40,014 nucleotides of DNA from an uncultured Eubacterium sp. (GTDB taxonomy: Bacteria > Bacillota > Clostridia > Lachnospirales > Lachnospiraceae): contig CAMWXD010000037.1 of NCBI GenBank assembly GCA_947178105.1, forward strand, positions 1 to 40,014. The letters are read 5' to 3'. This document shows, in pieces, positions 7,976-15,678 of this stretch. The position numbers and the translations under genes are program-made. Each line of letters begins with the position of its first letter. The stretch's first letter is position 1. Below the pieces are notes generated by a model. It saw only the letters and a program-made list of their open reading frames with translations. It was not told the origin of the DNA and did not search any database.

Positions 7976-7986
7976 CCCAGTTACAC
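7962..7986 (-). promoter_or_regulatory. RAT (ribonucleic antiterminator) of GlcT/SacT type
   Basis: The minus strand reads GTGTAACTGG, GAAG, CAGGCATTAAC, which matches the GlcT-type RAT layout (GTGTTACTG, loop, CAGGCAT). It overlaps the 5' arm of the leader terminator, the standard design for this regulator family. Confidence 0.75.
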
Positions 7987-8004
7987 ACTATATCATCTAT
8001 ATAA

Positions 8005-8033
8005 AAACTAACATGATTGCGGCCATTTGTCAA
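8005..8033 (-). promoter_or_regulatory. Putative ptsG promoter
   Basis: TTGACA (plus 8028-8033), a 17-bp spacer and TG-T-TAGTTT (-10 at 8005-8010). The -35 is perfect and the -10 is weak but extended. Transcription would start just before the RAT. Nothing was recognised between 8034 and 8132. Confidence 0.5.
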
Positions 8034-8132
8034 GCAAAATCTCGGAAAATTTTATAGAACTGTATCTCCATATACGAACTAATCAGTCAAACTGCACAAA
8101 TAACTGTAAAAAACACTGCAAAACTGCTGCTT

Positions 8133-8900
8133 TTACGAAAACTCCGCCATATATTTGCGGAACCGCAGCGGCAGCATATTTCTCTGCAAATTCAGGTTTT
8201 TTCGCTCTGTAATCGCAATCGACTGACAAAAATGCTGGTAAAGCATCTGGTATTCTGCTTCCTGCTGCGAATAAACCTCCTGCTCTGCCGAAAACGGCAG
8301 CTCCCCGCGGACGAGATACCATTGTTTGTCCTTCGGATGGACTGCATAATATCCTCTTCCTTCATCGTAGACCGCAAAGTCCTCTCTTGGAAGCCGGTCA
8401 GCAAAATGCGGCATAAGCAATGCTGTCACATCATTTTTCGGGCTGTACCGGGCAAGCAGAATCCCGCCCTGAAGTTCTTTGAAACGCAAAAATCCAAGCA
8501 GGTGATGAATCTCGATGCCAGTATTTCGGCTTAAGCGGAATACTTTATTGATATAGCGGTTGCTTAAATGATCCATCAGCCTGCTGCGGTAACTGCCGGA
8601 TATTCCCGTTACAATCGTATGATATACTGCATCCGCCTTTTCCGGGTCATAAGATACCATTGCCTGGCACAACTGCGTATAAGCCTCTTCTCCAAATCTG
8701 CGGTAAATCGTGCGCAGCACTTTTGCGCTCTTTTCTAAATCTGCCTGCACATTCTGATACACCGTAAACAGGCGGCAGTTTTCAGCTTCCCCGATTTGCA
8801 GGTGGGTCGTATTGTGGTCTTTGCGCAGTTTATATGCCTCATATACGCCCGTTAGAATCCCTTCGATTGAATCTTCACAGATGAAAATTGTCTCTTCCAT
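8133..8900 (-). CDS. TIGR03915-family putative DNA repair protein
   Basis: 255 aa. The start MEETIFICEDSIEGILTGVY is characteristic of the family that always accompanies the TIGR03916 radical SAM protein. Later features are HLSNRYINKVFRLSRNTGIE, then a middle segment LLGFLRFKEL with a following phage Mu/UDG-like region PHFADRLPREDFAVYDEGRGY. The exact biochemical role is not established; the conserved pairing and SOS-type control point to repair of DNA damage. It starts 11 bp after the radical SAM gene, with a GGAAGG site, in the same operon. Confidence 0.85.
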   Translation of the reverse strand: MEETIFICEDSIEGILTGVYEAYKLRKDHNTTHLQIGEAENCRLFTVYQNVQADLEKSAKVLRTIYRRFGEEAYTQLCQAMVSYDPEKADAVYHTIVTGISGSYRSRLMDHLSNRYINKVFRLSRNTGIEIHHLLGFLRFKELQGGILLARYSPKNDVTALLMPHFADRLPREDFAVYDEGRGYYAVHPKDKQWYLVRGELPFSAEQEVYSQQEAEYQMLYQHFCQSIAITERKNLNLQRNMLPLRFRKYMAEFS

Positions 8901-8911
8901 ATACCTTCCAT

Positions 8912-10231
8912 TTACTCCTGTTTGATAAACATTCCTTCGTTTCTATCATCGAATAACGATAACTGCTGATACGTCATCCCGTCTTTGGAAAACGGAAAAT
9001 TTTCTTTTGGGTCAACGAGGTTGCGTACAATGTAATCCTCCTCCAGCTTTGTCCGGTACATCATTTTGCCGCCACAGGTAATAAAGTAAAGGGCGCGTTT
9101 TAAGACGACACCGATTTTTTTCAGGTCGTCAAAGCCAAGCGCCGCGCTCTTCCTTGCCCCAATAATTCTCTGGGCGCTTTTTACCCCGATCCCTGGTACG
9201 CGCAGCAGCGTCTTGTAATCAGCCTTGCGTATTTCAACCGGAAACTGTTCCAGATGGCGTACTGCCCAGTCGCATTTCGGATCCAGCAGGACATTAAAAT
9301 GCGGGCGCTGGACACTGAGCAGCTCTGATGCCAGAAACCCGTAATAACGGAGCAAAAAGTCCGCCTGGTACAGCCTATGCTCCCGCAGCAGCGGCGGCCC
9401 GCCCGGAAGCGCCGGAAGCATGGCATCGTCATTGACGCGCACAAACGCAGAATAAAAGACCCGCTTTAAGCCAAACTTCTGGTATAAGCTCTCTGCTACG
9501 GATAAAATCTGGTAATCATTTTCCGGCGTTGCCCCAATAATCATCTGCGTGGACTGGCCTGCCGGCACAAACCTCGGCGCATGGCGGTACAGCATCAGCT
9601 CGTTTTGGTTTTCTTCCCGTATATTCTGGATCATGCGCATCGGTGTCAGGATCGTTTTCCGGCTTTTATTCGGCGCAAGCATACGAAGCCCTTCTGCCGT
9701 AGGCAGCTCCAGATTGACGCTCATACGGTCTGCATACAGCCCTGCCGTCCTGACCAGCCCTGCTTCTGCACCAGGAATGGCTTTTACATGGATATATCCC
9801 TGAAAATGATATTCCGTACGCAGCTTCCAAAGCACCTGGCAGATCAGCTCCATCGTATAGCTGGGGCTGTATAAAATGCCGGAGCTTAAAAACAGCCCTT
9901 CGATATAATTTCTGCGGTAAAACTGCATCGTAAGCTCGCAGATCTCATCCGGCGTAAAAGTGGCGCGCGGCACATCATTAGAGCGGCGGTTCCTGCAATA
10001 ACGGCAATCAAAGATGCATTCGTTGGTAAACAGGATCTTAAGAAGGGAAATGCAGCGTCCGTCAGATGAAAAGCTATGGCAAATCCCGGCTAATTTGGTA
10101 TTGCCGATTCCCGTGCCGTCTCCGCTCCGGTCAATCCCGCTGGAGGTACATGCCACGTCATATTTTGCCGCATCGGTCAGTATTTCCAGTTTTTGAAGCG
10201 TCGTCATCTTTGGGGCTATCCGCAGTTCCAT
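8912..10231 (-). CDS. TIGR03916-family radical SAM putative DNA modification/repair protein
   Basis: 439 aa. The radical SAM 4Fe-4S cysteines C72, C76 and C79 lie in ECIFDCRYC, and FLSSGILYSP, VKAIPGAE and NLELP follow as barrel strands. A helix-hairpin-helix DNA-binding motif (LLRVPGIGVKSAQRIIG, about 342-358) near the C-terminus supports action on DNA. Further Cys at 28, 51 and 60 are seen. It heads a two-gene operon with the TIGR03915 partner. Two LexA boxes over its strong promoter imply induction by DNA damage. The reaction is unknown. Confidence 0.9.
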   Translation of the reverse strand: MELRIAPKMTTLQKLEILTDAAKYDVACTSSGIDRSGDGTGIGNTKLAGICHSFSSDGRCISLLKILFTNECIFDCRYCRNRRSNDVPRATFTPDEICELTMQFYRRNYIEGLFLSSGILYSPSYTMELICQVLWKLRTEYHFQGYIHVKAIPGAEAGLVRTAGLYADRMSVNLELPTAEGLRMLAPNKSRKTILTPMRMIQNIREENQNELMLYRHAPRFVPAGQSTQMIIGATPENDYQILSVAESLYQKFGLKRVFYSAFVRVNDDAMLPALPGGPPLLREHRLYQADFLLRYYGFLASELLSVQRPHFNVLLDPKCDWAVRHLEQFPVEIRKADYKTLLRVPGIGVKSAQRIIGARKSAALGFDDLKKIGVVLKRALYFITCGGKMMYRTKLEEDYIVRNLVDPKENFPFSKDGMTYQQLSLFDDRNEGMFIKQE

Positions 10232-10275
10232 ATTGTCATCTCTCGCTTTCGGTCATTTCTTTTTACACTCATGTC

Positions 10276-10287
10276 GAATGTATGTTC
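10276..10287. promoter_or_regulatory. LexA (DinR) box, downstream copy
   Basis: GAATGTATGTTC differs by one base from the Gram-positive SOS consensus GAACRNRYGTTC. It lies just downstream of the -10 box of the radical SAM operon, 24 bp centre to centre from the second box. Confidence 0.75.
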
Positions 10288-10289
10288 TG

Positions 10290-10318
10290 ATTATACACTG
10301 AACGCATGTTCTTGTCAA
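10290..10318 (-). promoter_or_regulatory. Consensus promoter with LexA box in the spacer
   Basis: TTGACA (plus 10313-10318), exactly 17 bp, TATAAT (plus 10290-10295): a perfect sigma-A promoter. The spacer contains GAACGCATGTTC (10300-10311), a full match to GAACRNRYGTTC, so LexA would block polymerase directly. Confidence 0.88.
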
Positions 10319-10330
10319 GAGATTATTTTT

Positions 10331-10369
10331 AAAAGAAAACAGCGGCAAATCTGCAAAAGATTTACCGCT
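10331..10369 (-). terminator. Terminator after the monooxygenase gene
   Basis: A 12-bp stem (AGCGGCAAATCT at 10341-10352, AGATTTACCGCT at 10358-10369) is followed on the minus strand by GTTTTCTTTT. It separates this gene from the radical SAM operon promoter. Confidence 0.8.
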
Positions 10370-10386
10370 TTATAGCTTCCCTGTTG

Positions 10387-10719
10387 CTATTCTCTTATAA
10401 AACGGCTGTCCTCCTCCGGTATGCCGCCCTCATCCGATATGTACCGCTCTACCTTCATATGCAGGCCGTATTTCTCCCGCAGCTTTATAATGGATTCCAT
10501 CATAGGAGACGCATGGTGCCTGTCAATCGCCTGCTGGTCTTTCCAGGCGTCAATCAGCAGCACCGTCTGCGGGTCTGACATCGGAAAGAAATAGTCATAC
10601 CGCAGGTTTCCTTCCTCTCCGCGGATCGCATCGGCAATCCCGCTGCTTTCCATCTCTTGTGCAAACCTCCGCGCATTTTCACCCGTTCCTGTATAATAAA
10701 TATTTACCACAATACCCAT
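10387..10719 (-). CDS. Antibiotic biosynthesis monooxygenase (ABM)-family protein
   Basis: 110 aa, a single dimeric ferredoxin-like ABM fold: VVNIYYTGTGENARRFAQEM, then GNLRYDYFFPMSDP and TVLLIDAWKDQQAIDRHHAS, the conserved strand-helix pattern (W-K-D-x-x-A-x-x-x-H) of quinol monooxygenases such as YgiN. Likely cytoplasmic, acting on a quinol or similar small aromatic. It is a single gene with its own terminator; a 12-bp palindrome 40 bp upstream could be an operator. Substrate unknown. Confidence 0.8.
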   Translation of the reverse strand: MGIVVNIYYTGTGENARRFAQEMESSGIADAIRGEEGNLRYDYFFPMSDPQTVLLIDAWKDQQAIDRHHASPMMESIIKLREKYGLHMKVERYISDEGGIPEEDSRFIRE

Positions 10720-10758
10720 GCTTTGCCCTCCCTGTGATCGATACTTTCTCTGTGCCTG

Positions 10759-10770
10759 CTAGTGCACTAG
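10759..10770. promoter_or_regulatory. 12-bp palindrome upstream of the monooxygenase gene
   Basis: CTAGTGCACTAG is a perfect palindrome about 40 bp upstream of the monooxygenase start. It could be a repressor site; no promoter elements were found to confirm this. Confidence 0.3.
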
Positions 10771-10796
10771 AGCGTGTCTGCCAGAAGCGAAATGAT

Positions 10797-11303
10797 TCAT
10801 GGATCGCTGCCCTGCAATAACACCGCACTCCATGCCTCCTTTAGCCGTTCCAGCGTCCATGCCGCGTTTGCCGGGCTGGTTGACGGAAGCTTATGCGCAG
10901 CCATTCCTGTTTTCGGCTGCTGGTGCTTTTGGTACAGGCTATGCGCCTTTGCACCGTTTGCAAGGATCGTATGGATGCTGCTCTTTTCGAGCAGCCCTGT
11001 CAGGTCGTTCGGGACTACATTACGGATACTGCTGTCAGACGAGCCGACAATATCGCACTCGCCGATGACATCCCAAACCGCAAGATGATGCTTTAACACA
11101 AGCTCTTTTTTCGCATCAATCGTCTCTGGTACAGGTTCTTTATAAATATTTGCCAAAAGCTTCCAGAAGCGGTTCTTCGGATGCCCGTAATAAAACTGGT
11201 TTTCCCTGGATTTTACCGAAGGAAATGTCCCAAGGATCAGGATTTCAGATTTCTGGTTCCATACTGGCTCAAACGTATGTCTGATCGTCTTGTATCGTTC
11301 CAT
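10797..11303 (-). CDS. DNA-deoxyinosine/uracil glycosylase (UDG family 6, hypoxanthine-DNA glycosylase)
   Basis: 168 aa from the ATG at 11301-11303; a TTG at 11327 is in frame but lacks a ribosome site. Motifs: ILGTFPSV (22-30), YYGHPKNRFWKLL (38-50) and STSPAN near the C-terminus match the uracil-DNA glycosylase superfamily, TIGR04274-type deoxyinosine glycosylases. It would excise deaminated bases and start base excision repair. It is the last gene of a four-gene operon, 28 bp after the ybjQ-like gene. Confidence 0.85.
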   Translation of the reverse strand: MERYKTIRHTFEPVWNQKSEILILGTFPSVKSRENQFYYGHPKNRFWKLLANIYKEPVPETIDAKKELVLKHHLAVWDVIGECDIVGSSDSSIRNVVPNDLTGLLEKSSIHTILANGAKAHSLYQKHQQPKTGMAAHKLPSTSPANAAWTLERLKEAWSAVLLQGSDP

Positions 11304-11331
11304 TGTACCTGTGCCTTTGATTTTCAAACCG

Positions 11332-11643
11332 CTACCGAAACCTTACCGCTGTGCCGTACGCCATCACTTCGGCAGCGCCCGCCATCACAGACGCAGAAGC
11401 AAAACGCACATTTACAACGGCATCTGCGCCGAGCTTTTCTGCTTCTTCCACCATACGCCTTGTAGCGAGCGCCCTCGCATCATTCATCATCTCTGTATAT
11501 GATTTCAGCTCCCCGCCTACCAGCGTTTTAAAGCTCTGGCCGATATCATGCCCGAGATTTTTACTCTGGATGGTGCTCCCTTTGACCATGCCAAGCATCT
11601 CCAGCTCCTTTCCAGAAATATAATCTGTATTTACGATAACCAT
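11332..11643 (-). CDS. YbjQ/UPF0145-family protein
   Basis: 103 aa, full length. The family pattern is clear: IVNTDYISGKELEMLGMVKG, then SYTEMMNDARALATRRMVEE, LGADAVVNVRFASASV and the end MAYGTAVRF. Members form pentamers and are sometimes called heavy-metal-binding, but no function is established. It sits between apt and the DNA glycosylase gene in one operon (33 and 28 bp gaps). The ATG at 11641-11643 directly follows an AGGAGGTAG site. Confidence 0.88.
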   Translation of the reverse strand: MVIVNTDYISGKELEMLGMVKGSTIQSKNLGHDIGQSFKTLVGGELKSYTEMMNDARALATRRMVEEAEKLGADAVVNVRFASASVMAGAAEVMAYGTAVRFR

Positions 11644-11676
11644 TTTCTACCTCCTAAACTCCTGCCAGATCTTCTT

Positions 11677-12210
11677 TTAATTTCCTTCATATGTAATGAC
11701 GGAAGCTACCTCGTAGCCGGACAGCTTCTCGCGTCCCTTTAATCCCGCAAGCTCCATCAAAAGAACTACTTTTACAACTTTTCCGCCGAGCTGTTCGATC
11801 AGGTCAATGCTTGCCGCAAGCGTCCCGCCGGTTGCAATCAGGTCGTCGACCAGGACGACCTTCTGCCCTGGCTTTATGGCATCCTTATGCATCTCGATCT
11901 CTGCGGAACCATATTCCAGTTCATAAGAAGCGGAAATCGTTTCGCATGGCAGCTTGCCTTTTTTGCGCACCGGAATAAATGCTTTCCCCAACTGGTAAGC
12001 AATCGGTACGCCAAACATAAATCCTCTGGACTCTGTGCCTGCGATCACATCACATTCCACGCCGTCCAGCAGCCCGATCATAGAATCAATCGCCAGCTTT
12101 AACCCTTCCGGATCTTGCAGGACGCTTGTTACATCCCGAAAGATAATACCCGGTTCCGGAAAATCCGGAATGGACCTTACATATTCTTCCATCTTTTTCA
12201 TCTGTGCCAT
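11677..12210 (-). CDS. apt: Adenine phosphoribosyltransferase
   Basis: 177 aa. It makes AMP from adenine and PRPP in purine salvage. The PRPP-binding motif VVLVDDLIATGGT is at 118-130. IPDFPEPGIIFRDVT (14-28) and GTESRGFMFGVPIA (58-71) are the typical adenine-recognition and flexible-loop segments. The AAAGGAG site lies very close to the first ATG (12208-12210); the second Met, 9 bp downstream, has better spacing and may be used. It follows the tautomerase gene by 12 bp. Confidence 0.95.
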   Translation of the reverse strand: MAQMKKMEEYVRSIPDFPEPGIIFRDVTSVLQDPEGLKLAIDSMIGLLDGVECDVIAGTESRGFMFGVPIAYQLGKAFIPVRKKGKLPCETISASYELEYGSAEIEMHKDAIKPGQKVVLVDDLIATGGTLAASIDLIEQLGGKVVKVVLLMELAGLKGREKLSGYEVASVITYEGN

Positions 12211-12222
12211 TCTCCTTTTATC

Positions 12223-12564
12223 CTAAAAATTTTTCCCATTCCAGCCCCAATCGCTGATGCCGGAATAAGTGACATACACCTTGTCTTTTGGAATTCCAAG
12301 CTGCTGCTCATAAATACGGCAGATCTCGGCAGTCATTTTTTCATATGCGCCGGAGGATGCGCCTCCATACAGGCTGACAGAGACAAAAGCCCCCTTCTCC
12401 ATCCTGCTGCCTCCCATATACAAACAGTATTCGTCTGCAAACCCTACCATTAAAAAGCTTTCTGGTTTGCTTAAAATAGAAACGGCATTTCCAAGCTCTG
12501 CTTTGATTGCTTCCTTCTTTTCTTCTGATACTTTCATTGTAATTTTTGAATCAATAAACGGCAT
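12223..12564 (-). CDS. Phenylpyruvate tautomerase/MIF-related protein
   Basis: 113 aa, the length of the MIF family. Pro2 directly follows the initiator Met (MPFIDSKITMKVSEEKKEAI) and would become the catalytic N-terminal proline after Met removal. LMVGFADEYCLYMGGS and GAFVSVSLYGG are the family's mid segments, and GISDWGWNGKNF the C-terminus. It is the first gene of the tautomerase-apt-ybjQ-glycosylase operon. The physiological substrate is unknown. Confidence 0.88.
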   Translation of the reverse strand: MPFIDSKITMKVSEEKKEAIKAELGNAVSILSKPESFLMVGFADEYCLYMGGSRMEKGAFVSVSLYGGASSGAYEKMTAEICRIYEQQLGIPKDKVYVTYSGISDWGWNGKNF

Positions 12565-12642
12565 AATTTTGTGCTCCTTTTCTTTCCTGGCTGCGGAGCT
12601 GCCTGTATAGCTCCTGCATAGCCACTATGTTCCAACACTTTT

Positions 12643-12671
12643 ATCATACCACTTTTATGGGATACTGGCTA
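12643..12671 (-). promoter_or_regulatory. Extended -10 promoter of the tautomerase-apt operon
   Basis: On the minus strand TAGCCA (12666-12671), a 17-bp spacer ending TGG, and TATGAT (12643-12648). The -35 is weak and compensated by the TGn extension. Confidence 0.5.
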
Positions 12672-12693
12672 TATCCTTTTTCATCTTTTCTTA

Positions 12694-12721
12694 TCAACTT
12701 TTGTTAATCAACTTTTGTTAA
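12694..12721. repeat. Two tandem 14-bp repeats
   Basis: TCAACTTTTGTTAA occurs twice back to back, the second copy overlapping the stop codon of the adjacent minus-strand gene. No function is apparent. Confidence 0.5.
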
Positions 12722-14298
12722 ACAACTGCTTCTATGATCCATTTATCTTTGACCTGTACTTTTGTTACACCTGGTTTTTTATTCTGATTAAAATTAAAAC
12801 TAATCAGATATCCACGGTCCGCATGATAGGAATCCAGGTAATCCACAAGCTGTTCTTCCCCTCTCTTATGATATTCCAAACCCCTCCATATTTTTAATTC
12901 TATGATATACTGCTGCCCATAACAATCTACGATCAAGTCTGTCCGGCGATTTGTCCTCGTCCTCGCCTCAATATAATAATTTCCCGTTCCGTTAATAATG
13001 GGCCTTAAAAAGAGCAGAAACAGACACCTGCCATATTCCTCCAAAAACTTCTCATCCGATTTAGAAAAAATATCCGTATAGTAATCTACAAATTTTTGGA
13101 TCACCAGCTCCATATTCAGACGCCCCTGTTCTACAAACTGGCTTTTTTCTGACGCAGCAAACGGTGCTGCCCAAAGATTGCGTGACTGCTCTGCCAAAAA
13201 ACCATTATACAGCCTTGTTTCAAAAATGCGGTTCGCTACAGATACATTCTGGTTCCTGATCTTTACAAAGCCAAACATAGCTGCCATTCGAATCCCCATA
13301 TCACCCGGAATATATTCAATCAGCCTGCCCTGCAAAAGCAGCTCTTGCAGCATTTGCTTAAGTCCTGGATAATCAACCAGCTTGTTATCCAAAGATTCAA
13401 ATAATGGATTCTCTTCCGACAAAAGCATACGGATCGCCGTTAGAAACCCCTCTTTTGTCCATGCCTGCGGATGAAAACAACCATCTGCCATTGCAACTTT
13501 TTCATCGATCAGCTTGCAAATACGGGATACCAGATAAGGATACCCTGCTGTATAATCATAGATGCTGGCTGACATTTCCTGCACATTCATCCCTGTATGG
13601 CAGTCTTTCTCATATTCTTTCAGCATTCCTTCAATGCTCTCCTGGGATAAGCTCAGGTCAACATCAAAATCTGCCGCGATATTCCATGGGCTGTTCATTT
13701 TATGTTCACTTACAAACCTGTTTTTCAAATTTTTAATGTCACACACTCCTGCCAGCACTACAGAATGAAAGGTTGGTTTTTTCTCTCTGATTAAATAATA
13801 TCCGCGCAGTTGCGATAAAAAATCCAAAAACACCTGATGCTCTACTGCATTGTCCACTTCATCAATCAGCAGCACAATTTTTTTTGGCGAATCACCGCAC
13901 CATTTGCTCAGACAGCGAAACAAACCAGAAAGCCTGCTGCCGGATGCAGCTTGATCCGCCATCTCTTGCAGACGTATCAGCACATCCGGCAAAATCCAGT
14001 TACAAAGTCCATCTGAATGCAGCAATTCCGCCGTAAAGGTTTCAACAAAACCCTTTTCTGTCTTAAAATCTTCCGTACTGAACATTTGAAAATCCAGGCT
14101 GACCACAATATACTCTTTTTCCAATATCCGCTCCAGTCCATGCAGTATAGTCGTCTTTCCATACTGGCGGGCACGATTGATCGTAAAATACTGCCCCTGG
14201 TCTACCATATATTTTATCTGCTTTAATTTTTCATCAATCTTTGCCATATAATGAATCCCAGGCTTACAATCGCCATTGACATTAAATCTTTTGCGCAT
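12718..14298 (-). CDS. AAA-like ATPase fused to a PD-(D/E)XK nuclease-like domain
   Basis: 526 aa from the ATG at 14296-14298 (AGGTGG site). An N-terminal AAA-like domain (about 1-290) has a P-loop variant NRARQYGKTT and a Walker B VLLIDEVDNA, with sensor-like FHSVVLAGVCDIKNL. The C-terminal DUF1703-type region carries a PD-(D/E)XK pattern, RRTDLIVDCYGQQYIIELKI (D...E-x-K). Many such proteins occur in gut Clostridia and Bacteroidetes; their role is not established, though a mobile-element or defence link is often suggested. Differs from the second example at 31.3 kb in P-loop sequence. Monocistronic. Confidence 0.8.
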   Translation of the reverse strand: MRKRFNVNGDCKPGIHYMAKIDEKLKQIKYMVDQGQYFTINRARQYGKTTILHGLERILEKEYIVVSLDFQMFSTEDFKTEKGFVETFTAELLHSDGLCNWILPDVLIRLQEMADQAASGSRLSGLFRCLSKWCGDSPKKIVLLIDEVDNAVEHQVFLDFLSQLRGYYLIREKKPTFHSVVLAGVCDIKNLKNRFVSEHKMNSPWNIAADFDVDLSLSQESIEGMLKEYEKDCHTGMNVQEMSASIYDYTAGYPYLVSRICKLIDEKVAMADGCFHPQAWTKEGFLTAIRMLLSEENPLFESLDNKLVDYPGLKQMLQELLLQGRLIEYIPGDMGIRMAAMFGFVKIRNQNVSVANRIFETRLYNGFLAEQSRNLWAAPFAASEKSQFVEQGRLNMELVIQKFVDYYTDIFSKSDEKFLEEYGRCLFLLFLRPIINGTGNYYIEARTRTNRRTDLIVDCYGQQYIIELKIWRGLEYHKRGEEQLVDYLDSYHADRGYLISFNFNQNKKPGVTKVQVKDKWIIEAVV

Positions 14299-14556
14299 AT
14301 TTTCCACCTCGCTTTCAGGAACAAAACCTCGCATCACGCCTAAACAGCCTCCATCTTATCATAACACGTTTCCAACATACCTGCCAGATGTTTTCTGCGG
14401 AATGGAACTGTCCTGCCCGCGCCTTCATAAAATATCCATCGATTCTTAAGCTTTTCGTTAAAATTTTTCATTAAAATACAAATACATGGAATACGTTTTT
14501 GAAGTATGATAGATGCAAGGAACCAAAAAGACAAAACGAAAGGAATCTGCGTCAAT

Positions 14557-15198
14557 ATGGAAGATTTGATTTTAACAGGATATGAATTTTTGACTGTCAT
14601 GCTGCCAGCCCTGCTTCTGGCGGGAATGTTTTACCTGTCGAAGAAAAAGCTGCATCCAAAAGCAGCCATCTGGCACAGCTTGTTTTTGCTTGTATTTGCT
14701 TATTATCTGTACGGTGTCTTTCATTTTACAGGCACTGGAACGATATTCCACGTAAAACAATATGGCATAGCGCTTAGCACAGCGTCGATCAATCTGATCC
14801 CGTTTTCTTCCGAAGCCATTGACCTCACCGGATATGGGCTGAATGTAGTGCTTTTTATGCCGCTTGGCTTTTTTCTGCCGTTTCTCTGGGAAAAATATGA
14901 CCGCCTGCCGCGTGCCTGCGTATTTGGTTTTCTGCTGTCACTGTTAGTAGAAATAAGCCAACTGCTGAATATCCGGGCAACAGATGTAGATGACCTGATT
15001 TTAAATACACTGGGAACAGTTTTGGGATTTGTGTTATTCAGGCTGTATGTTCGGTTGATAAAACGGACTGCCAGAGCTTTTGAGGATGACACAGCTTCTC
15101 ATAGGCCTGAGGCTTTTTTCTTTGTCGCATTGCTGTTTCTATGCAGGTTTTTTACGTATTATGAATTCGGCATGGCTAAAATGCTGTATCATTTTTAG
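14557..15198 (+). CDS. VanZ-family membrane protein
   Basis: 213 aa from the ATG at 14557; an earlier in-frame ATG at 14506 lacks a good ribosome site. About five membrane helices. The VanZ signature is clear: INLIPFSSEA, then NVVLFMPLGFFLPFLW, a helix LLSLLVEISQLL, then ATDVDDLILNTLGTVLGF. VanZ proteins are linked to low-level teicoplanin resistance and cell-envelope functions; substrate unknown. A monocistronic plus-strand gene divergent from the AAA-like gene. Confidence 0.9.
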   Translation: MEDLILTGYEFLTVMLPALLLAGMFYLSKKKLHPKAAIWHSLFLLVFAYYLYGVFHFTGTGTIFHVKQYGIALSTASINLIPFSSEAIDLTGYGLNVVLFMPLGFFLPFLWEKYDRLPRACVFGFLLSLLVEISQLLNIRATDVDDLILNTLGTVLGFVLFRLYVRLIKRTARAFEDDTASHRPEAFFFVALLFLCRFFTYYEFGMAKMLYHF

Positions 15199-15213
15199 TA
15201 CGAAGCCCTAAAA

Positions 15214-15267
15214 GCACCCAAAACACGCAGAACAGCCGTTTCTGCTCTGTGCGTTTTGGGTGTGTGC
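15214..15267. terminator. Hairpin between convergent genes
   Basis: GCACCCAAAAC (15214-15224) pairs with GTTTTGGGTG (15253-15262), extended by further pairing around the loop. It lies between the convergent VanZ gene and the small minus-strand gene and could end both. T tracts are short. Confidence 0.55.
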
Positions 15268-15282
15268 AGCCTATTTTGGGAA

Positions 15283-15528
15283 TTAAGCCATATCCTCCAA
15301 TTCATTCTTATCATTGTAAATCGGAGTAATTGGCAACGGCTGCATAAACCAACTGTCATATTCCTGATTCTGGGCATCACCGCAGAACACAAGCCTTCCT
15401 GCTTTACTTTCTTTATTGTCAAACAGCAGTATCATATATTTATTGTAAATTTCACTAAGCTGCTCCGCCTTCACTGTCATACCAATATGCAGGTCTTTTA
15501 AAGCATACTTTTTCTCCGGCATCCCCAT
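15283..15528 (-). CDS. Small hypothetical protein
   Basis: 81 aa, not recognised. The chosen start (ATG at 15526-15528) has GGAGG 8 bases upstream; an upstream in-frame ATG contains that ribosome site within its own codons and is unlikely. The protein is soluble and mixed, beginning MGMPEKKYALKDLHIGMTVK, with the segment ILLFDNKESKAGRLVFCGDA. Its context (between VanZ and arabinanase) gives no functional clue. Confidence 0.6.
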   Translation of the reverse strand: MGMPEKKYALKDLHIGMTVKAEQLSEIYNKYMILLFDNKESKAGRLVFCGDAQNQEYDSWFMQPLPITPIYNDKNELEDMA

Positions 15529-15627
15529 TTGTGGAACCTCCTTCATTTAAGCTTATTTACTGTATGATTGATAATTGCAGTATCGTCTTAGATTGGCCTC
15601 CGCTTTCATAATATCATCCATGTATCT

Positions 15628-15662
15628 ATTGTGCAACATGGCATTTCATAATTTTGCACAAT
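15628..15662. repeat. 9-bp inverted repeat upstream of the small gene
   Basis: ATTGTGCAA (15628-15636) and TTGCACAAT (15654-15662) are perfect inverted arms 17 bp apart, between the arabinanase stop and the small gene. No T run follows, so an operator or weak terminator is equally possible. Confidence 0.4.
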
Positions 15663-15678
15663 CCAATATTCAAAGCTC

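Noticed and set aside
14340..14600. 86-codon minus-strand frame upstream of the AAA-like gene
   Set aside because: It overlaps the VanZ start on the other strand, has no ribosome site and resembles intergenic sequence.
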